Shown here one piece after another: positions 25,321-33,228 of a stretch of 64,000 bases of DNA (within the stretch, counting starts at the first letter, position 1; each line of letters opens with the position of its first letter). The notes beneath the pieces are model-generated. The model ran no database searches, was not told the origin of the DNA, and saw only the letters and a list, made by a program, of their open reading frames with translations. Position numbers and translations under genes: made by a program. The stretch is from Ammoniphilus sp. CFH 90114 (GTDB lineage: Bacteria > Bacillota > Bacilli > Aneurinibacillales > RAOX-1): assembly GCF_004123195.1 (NCBI RefSeq), contig NZ_SDLI01000003.1, positions 310,001 through 374,000 on the forward strand. The letters are read 5' to 3'.

Positions 25321-27384
25321 GTGGATCTTGTTAATCGAGCAGATTTATACGCAGCAGTCTTTCAAAATGTCCATGAAGGTATCGTGATTACAGATAAACG
25401 GGGTTCCATTCTTTCTGTAAATCGCGCATTTACATTGACCACCGGATATACGGAAGAAGAGGTAATAAGAAAGAGACCAAGTATTCTACAGTCTGGAAAG
25501 CAATCTCCAAGCTTTTATATTGAGATGTGGGCGAGCATCTATGAGAAGGGAACCTGGCAGGGAGAGATCTGGAACCGGCGGAAAAATGGAGAAGTCTATT
25601 TAGAGTGGTTAACCATTGATGCTGTAAAAGATGAAGAGGGACAGATTACTCATTTTGTTGGAATTTTTTGGGACATAACAGAACGCAAGCGAACAGAAGA
25701 GAAACTTCACTTGTACAGCAGGATATTTGAGAATACGAGTGAAGGGATTATGATTACAGATACAAGAGGAACCATACTGTGGGTTAATCCTGCGTTTACG
25801 GCGACAACCGGCTATATTGCGGAGGAAGCAATCGGAAAAAAACCCAGCATGTTATCCTCAAACCAACATGATGCCCAGTTTTATGTAGATATGTGGACGA
25901 CGATCTACGATAAGGGAAGTTGGCAAGGGGAGATTTGGAACCGAAGGAAAAATGGCGAGATCTATCCAGAGTGGTTAAGTATCAATACGGTGAAGGATGA
26001 AAGTGGATTCATTACAAACTATGTAGGGATGTTCTCTGATATTACGGAACGAAAAAAATCGGAAGAACACCTAAAGTTTCTTGCACACTATGATGTGTTA
26101 ACCGAGCTGCCTAATCGATTTTTATTTCAAGATCGCTTGACACAGGCGTTGCTTCAAGCGCAACGATTAGGAAGACAAGTGGCCGTCATGTTTCTTGATC
26201 TAGATAGGTTTAAGTGGATTAATGATACATACGGACATGGGATCGGGGACCAACTATTGCAAAGTGTTGCCAACCGCTTGAAGAAATGTGTAAGAAAAAG
26301 CGATACGGTTGCCCGCTTGGGAGGGGATGAATTTACGGTTATCCTTTCCACTATTCAACAAGCTAAGGATGCTGCGAAGGTTGCTGAGAAGATTGCTCAG
26401 GCTTTATCCCAACCCTTTCAACTTGAAGAAAATGAATTTTTTATTACAACGAGTATTGGAATCAGCGTCTACCCAGCTGATGGGAGGAATCTCGAAACAC
26501 TTATTAAAAACGCCGATGCAGCTATGTATTGTGCAAAAGAACTAGGGAACAATTATCAATTTTTCACCACCGAAATGAAAGAGACGACCACAGAGAAGAT
26601 CATGCTGGAGAATAGTCTTCATAAGGCTCTGGATAGACATGAGTTTATGGTCTATTATCAACCTCAAGTGGATATTCATACAAGAGAGATTATCAGTATG
26701 GAGGCCTTAATTCGCTGGAATCACCCCGAGATGGGGGTCGTTTCTCCTGCGGAATTTATCCCTCTTGCTGAAGAGACGGGCCTAATTGTACAGATCGGCG
26801 AATGGGTGCTTGAAACCGTTTGTAGACAGAACAAGGCGTGGCAAGACAATGGGTATAAGCCGATGAAGATAGCGGTAAATCTCTCCCCTAGACAGCTTCA
26901 AGATAAAGGTTTACTAAAAACGATTTCTCGTATTTTACGAGAGACGAAGTTAGACCCGTCTTACCTCGAATTGGAGATTACGGAAGGAATAAGTATTCAT
27001 CACATTGATAGCATTATCAAGATTATTGATGGTATCAGAGATCTTGGTGTGACTGTATCCATCGATGATTTTGGTACAGGTTATTCTTCTTTAAGTTATC
27101 TTAAGCAGTATAGAATTGATCGATTAAAGATTGATCGATCCTTCGTTAAGGATATTCTAACAGATCCGAGAAATGCAGCCATCGCGAAGGCAATTATTGA
27201 ATTAGCTCATGGATTGGAGTTGAATGTTGTAGCCGAAGGTATTGAATCTGAAGAAGAGCTGCACTTCTTTAAGGATAATCGATGTGATGCGGTTCAAGGT
27301 TACCTATTTTATAAACCCATGCCTATTCAAGAAGTAGAGAGTATGTTGAAAAATGTTAGTTATGTTGCGAACCCGCGGAACTAA
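25321..27384 (+). CDS. PAS-PAS-GGDEF-EAL cyclic di-GMP signalling protein
   Basis: This 687-residue cytoplasmic protein has two PAS domains (about 1-122 and 125-245), a GGDEF domain (about 250-410) with intact ARLGGDEF, and an EAL domain (about 425-675) with intact EALIRW. Both active-site motifs suggest it can in principle make and degrade c-di-GMP. The two PAS domains are close copies: both contain WQGEIWNRRKNGE and DITERK at matching places, pointing to internal duplication. Translation starts at GTG 25321, with GAGGGGGTGAG upstream. Confidence 0.93.
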   Translation: MDLVNRADLYAAVFQNVHEGIVITDKRGSILSVNRAFTLTTGYTEEEVIRKRPSILQSGKQSPSFYIEMWASIYEKGTWQGEIWNRRKNGEVYLEWLTIDAVKDEEGQITHFVGIFWDITERKRTEEKLHLYSRIFENTSEGIMITDTRGTILWVNPAFTATTGYIAEEAIGKKPSMLSSNQHDAQFYVDMWTTIYDKGSWQGEIWNRRKNGEIYPEWLSINTVKDESGFITNYVGMFSDITERKKSEEHLKFLAHYDVLTELPNRFLFQDRLTQALLQAQRLGRQVAVMFLDLDRFKWINDTYGHGIGDQLLQSVANRLKKCVRKSDTVARLGGDEFTVILSTIQQAKDAAKVAEKIAQALSQPFQLEENEFFITTSIGISVYPADGRNLETLIKNADAAMYCAKELGNNYQFFTTEMKETTTEKIMLENSLHKALDRHEFMVYYQPQVDIHTREIISMEALIRWNHPEMGVVSPAEFIPLAEETGLIVQIGEWVLETVCRQNKAWQDNGYKPMKIAVNLSPRQLQDKGLLKTISRILRETKLDPSYLELEITEGISIHHIDSIIKIIDGIRDLGVTVSIDDFGTGYSSLSYLKQYRIDRLKIDRSFVKDILTDPRNAAIAKAIIELAHGLELNVVAEGIESEEELHFFKDNRCDAVQGYLFYKPMPIQEVESMLKNVSYVANPRN

Positions 27385-27451
27385 GGAAAACCGTGGGTTT
27401 TAGATTTAAAATCCAAAAAATATTAACTATGGTTGCCTTGGAAAATTTCAC

Positions 27452-27480
27452 TTGATATTTGTCAGACATCAGACTAGAAT
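27452..27480 (+). promoter_or_regulatory. Promoter and operator of the gntR gene
   Basis: TTGATA (27452-27457), 17 bp and TAGAAT (27475-27480) form a sigma-A promoter. The motif TTGTCAGACATCAGACT (27459-27475) fills the spacer exactly and recurs, inverted and with 15 of 17 matches, at 33148-33164. This is a likely autoregulatory operator. Confidence 0.6.
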
Positions 27481-27510
27481 GAGGTTTGGGACATCTAGGA
27501 GGAGAATATC

Positions 27511-28242
27511 ATGATGATAATTAACCCTGACCCTCGGCCTCTTTATATGAGAGTGGTCGATAAGCTTAAAGAGGAGATACAACAGGAACGTTTTCAACCT
27601 GGACAACAACTGCCCCCTGAACCGAGATTAGCGAAGTCTTTAGGGGTTAGTCGGGCAACTTTGCGCGAAGCGTTAAGGGTACTTGAAGAAGAGAATGTAG
27701 TGGAAAGAATCCATGGTGTAGGGACATTTGTGAAGAGTGATCCCATCATTGCCGGCGGGATTGAAGAGTTACTCAGCATTACGGAGATGATTGAGAGAAA
27801 CGGACAGATCCCTGGAGCTAAGTTGGTCAGCCTGGAGTTTGTTGAAGTAGAAGAGAAAGACCAAGTAAAACTACAACTTAACCCAAAAGATAAAATTTTA
27901 CTTTTAAAAAGAATACGTACAGCCAATAATGAGAATGTGATTTTTTGTATCGACAAGATTCCAGCTAAGTATTTGCCGGAAAACTTCACGTACAAACATC
28001 AATCTCTATTTGAAGATCTTAAAGAAAGCAATTCTTTAGAGATTCAATACGCAAGATCGGACATATCAGCTCTGGGATATGAAGCTGAGATCTCCAATCT
28101 ACTGAATTGTGACCAGGGGGAAAGTCTGCTTGTCCTGAATCAGATGCATTACGACCGTCTGGACAGGCCGATTATATATTCCAACAATTATTTTCGAGCG
28201 AACAAATTTAAGTTTTCCGTTGTTCGACGAAGAAAAAATTAA
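27511..28242 (+). CDS. GntR family regulator with UTRA ligand domain
   Basis: This 243-residue regulator has an N-terminal winged helix (about 10-75; LAKSLGVSRATLREALRVLEEE) and a C-terminal UTRA domain (about 90-240), as in the HutC/YvoA subfamily. It is the gene next to a BMP-type lipoprotein and nucleoside ABC transporter, with only 13 bp between its stop and the lipoprotein start, so it is probably cotranscribed and regulates that operon. A shared 17-bp motif suggests it also controls the nucleotidase gene. The effector is perhaps a nucleoside or phosphorylated sugar, which is inference. AGGAGGAG precedes the ATG. Confidence 0.9.
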   Translation: MMIINPDPRPLYMRVVDKLKEEIQQERFQPGQQLPPEPRLAKSLGVSRATLREALRVLEEENVVERIHGVGTFVKSDPIIAGGIEELLSITEMIERNGQIPGAKLVSLEFVEVEEKDQVKLQLNPKDKILLLKRIRTANNENVIFCIDKIPAKYLPENFTYKHQSLFEDLKESNSLEIQYARSDISALGYEAEISNLLNCDQGESLLVLNQMHYDRLDRPIIYSNNYFRANKFKFSVVRRRKN

Positions 28243-28255
28243 GGGGGCAATACAC

Positions 28256-29332
28256 ATGTTAAAGAAAGGCCTATCTACCTTCATGGCTACTATGCTTATA
28301 GCAGCTGGTGTACTCACTGGTTGCGGTGGCGGAAACCAAGCACAACCACCTGCTGAGCAAGCACCTCAGCAAGGAACAGAAGCACCTGCACAAGATGCAG
28401 GAGAAAAGTTAAAAGTTGGTATGGTTACGGACGTTGGTGGAGTTAACGATAACTCTTTCAATCAATCTGCATGGGAAGGACTACAAAGAGCTCAAAGTGA
28501 ACTTGGCATAGAAGCTCAATACGCCGAATCTAAGTCTGATGCAGACTATGAGCCTAACTTAAACCGTTTTGCTCGCGGTGGCACAAACTTGACTTGGGGT
28601 ATTGGATTCTTGATGGCTGACGCAATTTCTAATACGTCAAAAGCAATCCCTGATGCTAAATTTGGTATCATTGACTCCAACTTAAATGGTGAAATTCCAT
28701 CTAACGTTGCAGCTGTAACATTTAAAGAGCATGAGGGTTCCTTCTTGATGGGAGTTATCGCTGGTAAGATGACAAAAACGAATAAAGTTGGTTTTGTTGG
28801 CGGAGTGAAATTCGCGCTTATCGAGAAGTTTGAATATGGATTCAGAGCGGGTGTGAAAGCTGTAAACCCTGACGCGGAAGTAAGTGTAAACTATGTAGGT
28901 TATTTTGATAAGCCTGACCAAGGTAAAACTTTTGCTGCAACCATGTATGACAGTGGCGTAGATATTATTTTCCACGCTTCTGGTGCAACAGGTGATGGGG
29001 TTTTTGCTGAAGCTAAGGAACGCGGAAACGTATGGGTAATCGGGGTAGATAAGGATCAGTCTTTCTTGGCTCCAGATCAGACTTTGAGCTCCATGGTTAA
29101 GCGTGTAGACGTAGCTGTATATTCGATCTCTGAGCAATTACAGAACGACCAATTCCCAGGTGGACAAGAGACTGTTCTTGGCTTGGCTGAAGAAGGTGTA
29201 GGGATCGCTCCAACCTCTGATAAGAACGTCCCTCAAGATGTTCTTGACCTAGTTAAAGACTATGAAGGAAAAATCAAGGGCGGCGAAATCAAGGTACCTC
29301 AAACCGAAGCAGAGTTTAACGAGTTTAAGTAA
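28256..29332 (+). CDS. nupN: BMP family nucleoside-binding lipoprotein (NupN-like)
   Basis: This 358-residue substrate-binding lipoprotein has a signal peptide ending GVLTGC, a Gln/Pro/Ala-rich linker and a BMP/PnrA/Med domain (VGMVTDVGGVNDNSFNQSAW at its start). Members bind purine nucleosides with nanomolar to micromolar affinity. The ATG at 28256 is chosen because the signal peptide starts there and AAGGGGG lies upstream; an upstream in-frame codon falls inside gntR. It is followed by an imperfect 38-bp hairpin and then by the transporter genes. Confidence 0.9.
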   Translation: MLKKGLSTFMATMLIAAGVLTGCGGGNQAQPPAEQAPQQGTEAPAQDAGEKLKVGMVTDVGGVNDNSFNQSAWEGLQRAQSELGIEAQYAESKSDADYEPNLNRFARGGTNLTWGIGFLMADAISNTSKAIPDAKFGIIDSNLNGEIPSNVAAVTFKEHEGSFLMGVIAGKMTKTNKVGFVGGVKFALIEKFEYGFRAGVKAVNPDAEVSVNYVGYFDKPDQGKTFAATMYDSGVDIIFHASGATGDGVFAEAKERGNVWVIGVDKDQSFLAPDQTLSSMVKRVDVAVYSISEQLQNDQFPGGQETVLGLAEEGVGIAPTSDKNVPQDVLDLVKDYEGKIKGGEIKVPQTEAEFNEFK

Positions 29333-29362
29333 TACATGTAAAATCTTGCTATAGTGAATACT

Positions 29363-29400
29363 ACACAGGACTAGGTTGTCATAACAATCTAGTCCTGTGT
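29363..29400 (+). terminator. Intercistronic hairpin between nupN and nupO
   Basis: ACACAGGACTAG (29363-29374) pairs with CTAGTCCTGTGT (29389-29400), followed by TTTA. Placed after the binding-protein gene, it probably lowers transcription into the ATPase and permease genes or stabilises the upstream mRNA. Confidence 0.65.
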
Positions 29401-29456
29401 TTTACCTAAATGTAAGTTATAAGGTCTTTAGTCGTTACAAAGGGGTGGTGAAACAT

Positions 29457-30998
29457 ATGGCGGATACAGTGGTAGAGATGAGAGGAATAACGAAGCGATT
29501 TCCTGGCATTGTAGCCAACGATAATATTTCTTTCGCGGTTAAACAAGGTGAAATCCATGCTCTTCTAGGCGAGAATGGTGCGGGGAAGTCCACCCTTATG
29601 AATATCTTGTTCGGTCTATATGAACAAGATGAAGGGGATATCCTCATTCGCGGACAGAAAGTAAAAGTTCAAAATCCCAATGATGCTAATCGATTGGGAA
29701 TCGGCATGGTGCACCAGCACTTTATGCTCGTGGAACCGTTTACTGTCACAGAAAATATTATCTTAGGAATTGAACCTAGACGTGGTGCAGCTATTGACCG
29801 GGAGACGGCCCGAGCAAAGGTTAAGGAAATCTCTGAACGTTATGGTTTGTCTGTAAATGCTGATGCCATGATTTCAGAGATATCTGTTGGGATGCAGCAG
29901 CGCGTGGAGATCTTAAAGACCCTATACCGTGGTGCAGAAATCCTTATTTTTGATGAGCCAACAGCAGTATTAACCCCTCAGGAAATAGAAGAATTAATGG
30001 TTATCATGAAGAACCTTGTCCGTGAAGGTAAGTCCATTATTCTTATTACGCATAAACTGAAAGAAATTATGGCTGTATCCGATATGGTAACCGTTATTCG
30101 CCGTGGAAAAGTAGTAGGTTCTGTCGCGACAGCAGAAACGAATCCAAATAAATTAGCCGCTATGATGGTGGGTAAGGAAGTCTCCTTTGAGGTTCAAAAG
30201 AAAGAAGCTGTTACAGGAAAAACTGTTCTTAATGTAGAGGGTGTAACATCCCAGAATGAAAAAGGAATATCTGTTCTTAATGGCATTCATTTAGAGGTAA
30301 AAGCTGGGGAAATTGTAGGTATTGCAGGTGTAGATGGAAATGGTCAATCCGAGTTAATTGAGGCCATTACAGGGCTTCGTAAAGTAAATGGTGGTAGAAT
30401 ATTCCTAAATGATCAGGATCTGACCAATAAGTCCCCAAGGACTGTTATTGAGTCGGGAGTCTCTCATATTCCAGAAGACCGCCAAAAAAGAGGATTGGTA
30501 TTAGATTTTAGTGTTGGTGAAAATATGGTCCTTGAGACTTATTATAAAGAACCCTTCTCTAAGGGAGGGATCATTAATTACAAAGAGGTTTATGACTATT
30601 CTAGAAGACTTATTGAAGAGTATGATGTTCGGACTCCAAGTGAGCATACCTTAGCTCGCTCGCTCTCTGGTGGTAACCAGCAGAAAGCCATTATTGCTCG
30701 AGAGGTTGATAAGGACCCCAATTTATTAATTGCAGCTCAACCTACTAGAGGGGTGGATGTAGGGGCTATTGAATTCATTCATAAACGTCTAATTGAGCAA
30801 CGTGATAAGGGAAAAGCTATTTTACTTGTATCCTTTGAATTAGAGGAAGTAATGCAACTTTCCGATCGGATTGCCGTTATCTATGAGGGTAAAATCATAG
30901 CCATCGTTAACCCTAAAGAAACAACAGAGCAGGAACTAGGATTCTTGATGGCCGGAGGAAGAAAAGACAAGCAAGAAGGTGATGAGATTGGCAGCTGA
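29457..30998 (+). CDS. nupO: Nucleoside ABC transporter ATPase (two ATP-binding domains)
   Basis: This 513-residue protein fuses two ABC domains. The first has a canonical Walker A GENGAGKST and the signature ISVGMQQR; the second has the degenerate GVDGNGQSE and LSGGNQQK typical of the RbsA/YufO family. It energises import of nucleosides bound by the upstream lipoprotein. The ATG at 29457 follows AAAGGGGTGG; 20 further codons upstream run into the hairpin and are not used. Confidence 0.92.
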   Translation: MADTVVEMRGITKRFPGIVANDNISFAVKQGEIHALLGENGAGKSTLMNILFGLYEQDEGDILIRGQKVKVQNPNDANRLGIGMVHQHFMLVEPFTVTENIILGIEPRRGAAIDRETARAKVKEISERYGLSVNADAMISEISVGMQQRVEILKTLYRGAEILIFDEPTAVLTPQEIEELMVIMKNLVREGKSIILITHKLKEIMAVSDMVTVIRRGKVVGSVATAETNPNKLAAMMVGKEVSFEVQKKEAVTGKTVLNVEGVTSQNEKGISVLNGIHLEVKAGEIVGIAGVDGNGQSELIEAITGLRKVNGGRIFLNDQDLTNKSPRTVIESGVSHIPEDRQKRGLVLDFSVGENMVLETYYKEPFSKGGIINYKEVYDYSRRLIEEYDVRTPSEHTLARSLSGGNQQKAIIAREVDKDPNLLIAAQPTRGVDVGAIEFIHKRLIEQRDKGKAILLVSFELEEVMQLSDRIAVIYEGKIIAIVNPKETTEQELGFLMAGGRKDKQEGDEIGS

Positions 30999-32064
30999 TA
31001 AGAAAGAACATGCATTATTAATTCCGCTGATTGCCGTGCTTATTGGCTTATTAACTGGAGCTTTGCTCATGTTAATTAGCGGTTATAATCCGATAGTAGG
31101 ATACGGTGCTCTTTTCTCAGGAATTTTCGGTTCGCTCTATGATGTTGGAGAAACGATTCGAGAGATAACCCCTCTTATTTTTACGGGACTAGCCGTTGCT
31201 TTTGCTTTCCGCACAGGTTTATTTAACATTGGTGTGGAAGGACAATTTATTGTGGGTTCACTTGCTGCTGTTGTAGTAGGGGTATTGTTTGACCTTCCTT
31301 GGTATCTCCATGCACCATTAGCTTTTCTAGCAGGGTGTATTGCAGGAGGACTCTGGGCAGCCATTCCTGGTATATTAAAAGCTAAGCTGCACGTGCATGA
31401 AGTTATTACGACGATCATGTTAAACTATGTAGCTCTTATCTCTGTCAATTATTTAATTCGAACCTATTTAAAGTCTTCTTCCGAGAGAACGGAGAAAATT
31501 CACAGCTCCGCTTCGCTTACCTTTGAGCCACTGTCTGCTTTGTTTGATTACTCTCGTATCCATTTAGGGATTATTATTGCCCTCCTATTTGCCTATTTGT
31601 TTTACGTTGTACTATGGAAAACGATCTGGGGATACGAGCTTCGCTCGGTTGGATATAATCCTTTCGCTTCCCAGTATGCGGGCATGAGTGTGCCGAAGAA
31701 CCTTGTCACCTCAATGATGATCAGTGGCTTCTTGGCTGGTGCTGGAGGAGCAGCAGAAAGTCTTGGTGTGTATGGTTATCTAGCTATCAACGCAGCCATG
31801 CCTGGATATGGATTTGATGGGATTGCAGTAGCTCTACTAGGAGCCAATTCGCCAATCGGAATTATTTTGGCAGCCATATTGTTTGGTTCTTTACAGTACG
31901 GTTCCAATAATATGCAGCATACGGCGCATATTCCAACAGAGATTATTACCATTGTCATTGCCGTGATTATCCTATTCGTTGCAGCTAATGGCGCGGTGAA
32001 ATGGTTAGTAAAGAGGGCTCGCCGCAGGCCGGAAGGGGAGGCTAAAGGATATGACCGTACTTGA
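30982..32064 (+). CDS. nupP: Nucleoside ABC transporter permease
   Basis: This 360-residue membrane protein of the BPD_transp_2 (RbsC/YufP) class has about ten helices; HEVITTIMLNYVAL and the AGAGGAAESLG segment are typical. It starts inside the ATPase gene (17-bp overlap), with AAGGTG upstream, and its stop overlaps the next permease gene. It forms a heterodimer with the product of the downstream gene. Confidence 0.9.
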   Translation: MRLAADKKEHALLIPLIAVLIGLLTGALLMLISGYNPIVGYGALFSGIFGSLYDVGETIREITPLIFTGLAVAFAFRTGLFNIGVEGQFIVGSLAAVVVGVLFDLPWYLHAPLAFLAGCIAGGLWAAIPGILKAKLHVHEVITTIMLNYVALISVNYLIRTYLKSSSERTEKIHSSASLTFEPLSALFDYSRIHLGIIIALLFAYLFYVVLWKTIWGYELRSVGYNPFASQYAGMSVPKNLVTSMMISGFLAGAGGAAESLGVYGYLAINAAMPGYGFDGIAVALLGANSPIGIILAAILFGSLQYGSNNMQHTAHIPTEIITIVIAVIILFVAANGAVKWLVKRARRRPEGEAKGYDRT

Positions 32065-33016
32065 TATATTAACAACACTCATACATAATACGATTGTTTA
32101 TTCCACGCCTCTCATCTTTGCGGCATTAGGTGGAGCCTTTTCAGAACGTTCTGGGGTAGTGAATATCGGATTGGAAGGCTTAATGATATCGGGTGGTTTT
32201 GCTGCTGCGGTTACCACCATATTTTTTGGTGAAACGATGGGGCTTGGGCCAATAGCCCCGTGGATAGGACTCTTATTTGCAATTGTTTTCGGGATTATTT
32301 TTGCTCTTCCACATGCCGTGGCTTCCATTAGCTTCCGTGCGGATCAAGTGGTAAGTGGAGTAGCGATTAACTTCTTGGCCATTGGATTTGCTGTTTTCAT
32401 GCTGAAGAAACTGTTTGATGGTGCAGCCCAAACGACGACCATTCAAAACCCATTTAAGAAATTTGCTATTCCATTTTTGTCGGACATCCCTTACTTGGGA
32501 AAAGCCATTTTTATTGCCTATCCTACTTCTTATCTAGCCATTATCTTGGCTGTTGTGGTGTATTATGTTTTCTTTAAGACTCCTTTTGGTTTACGTTTAC
32601 GTGCCGTTGGGGAACATCCCAAGGCGGCGGATACCGTCGGCGTCAACGTAGTTCAGATGAGATATATTGCAGTATTGTTAAGTGGCGCGCTAGCAGCAGC
32701 TGGTGGTGCGGCTATCTCATTAGGGATTACAAATAACTTCACGCACAGTACGATATCCGGACAAGGTTTCATGGCACTTGCTGCCCTTATCTTTGGTAAG
32801 TGGCATCCGATCGGTGCATTAGGAGCGGCTTTATTCTTTGGTATGGCCCAAGCTCTTGCAGCGGTAGGACAAGTTCTAGGACTAACGAAATACGTCCCTG
32901 CGGACTTTTTAACGATGCTTCCTTATATCCTCACCATCCTCGCTCTAGCAGGCTTGGTTGGTAAAGCAAACGCTCCTAGCGCATTAGGGAAGCCGTATGA
33001 AAAAGGACAGAGATAA
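32051..33016 (+). CDS. nupQ: Nucleoside ABC transporter permease
   Basis: This 321-residue second permease of the YufQ type has GLEGLMISGGFAA near the N-terminus and the LRAVGEHPKAADTVG loop before the last helices. It overlaps the preceding gene by 14 bp, so the three transporter genes are coupled. A terminator at 33030-33059 ends the operon. Confidence 0.92.
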   Translation: MTVLDILTTLIHNTIVYSTPLIFAALGGAFSERSGVVNIGLEGLMISGGFAAAVTTIFFGETMGLGPIAPWIGLLFAIVFGIIFALPHAVASISFRADQVVSGVAINFLAIGFAVFMLKKLFDGAAQTTTIQNPFKKFAIPFLSDIPYLGKAIFIAYPTSYLAIILAVVVYYVFFKTPFGLRLRAVGEHPKAADTVGVNVVQMRYIAVLLSGALAAAGGAAISLGITNNFTHSTISGQGFMALAALIFGKWHPIGALGAALFFGMAQALAAVGQVLGLTKYVPADFLTMLPYILTILALAGLVGKANAPSALGKPYEKGQR

Positions 33017-33029
33017 GATAAGCCTAAGA

Positions 33030-33059
33030 GGTTGTACATATTGTACAGCCTTTTTTTTT
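33030..33059 (+). terminator. Terminator of the nup operon
   Basis: GGTTGTACA and TGTACAGCC form a nine-pair stem (one G-T) around a 3-nt loop, followed by nine T. Confidence 0.9.
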
Positions 33060-33134
33060 GTTCTGTATTACATGAATGTGAAATTGCTCCTTGAGAAAAT
33101 ACTTTTTAAGTAAAAGAAGGTTTTTGTAGCAAAA

Positions 33135-33164
33135 TGTCGAATGTTAAAGTCAGATGTCTAACAA
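33135..33164. promoter_or_regulatory. 0A-box-like heptamer and GntR operator motif upstream of the nucleotidase gene
   Basis: TGTCGAA lies at 33135-33141. AGTCAGATGTCTAACAA at 33148-33164 is the reverse complement of a motif matching the gntR spacer operator in 15 of 17 positions. A GATAAT -10 follows at 33174. Confidence 0.5.
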
Positions 33165-33228
33165 GTCAATCTGGATAATGAGAAGCGAGTTATTATTAAA
33201 AATGTTTTCAAAATGAGGAGGAACCGCA

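Noticed and set aside
33135-33164. PurBox upstream of the nucleotidase gene
   Set aside because: No CCGAACAWT-type motif; the visible inverted motif fits the gntR promoter element instead.
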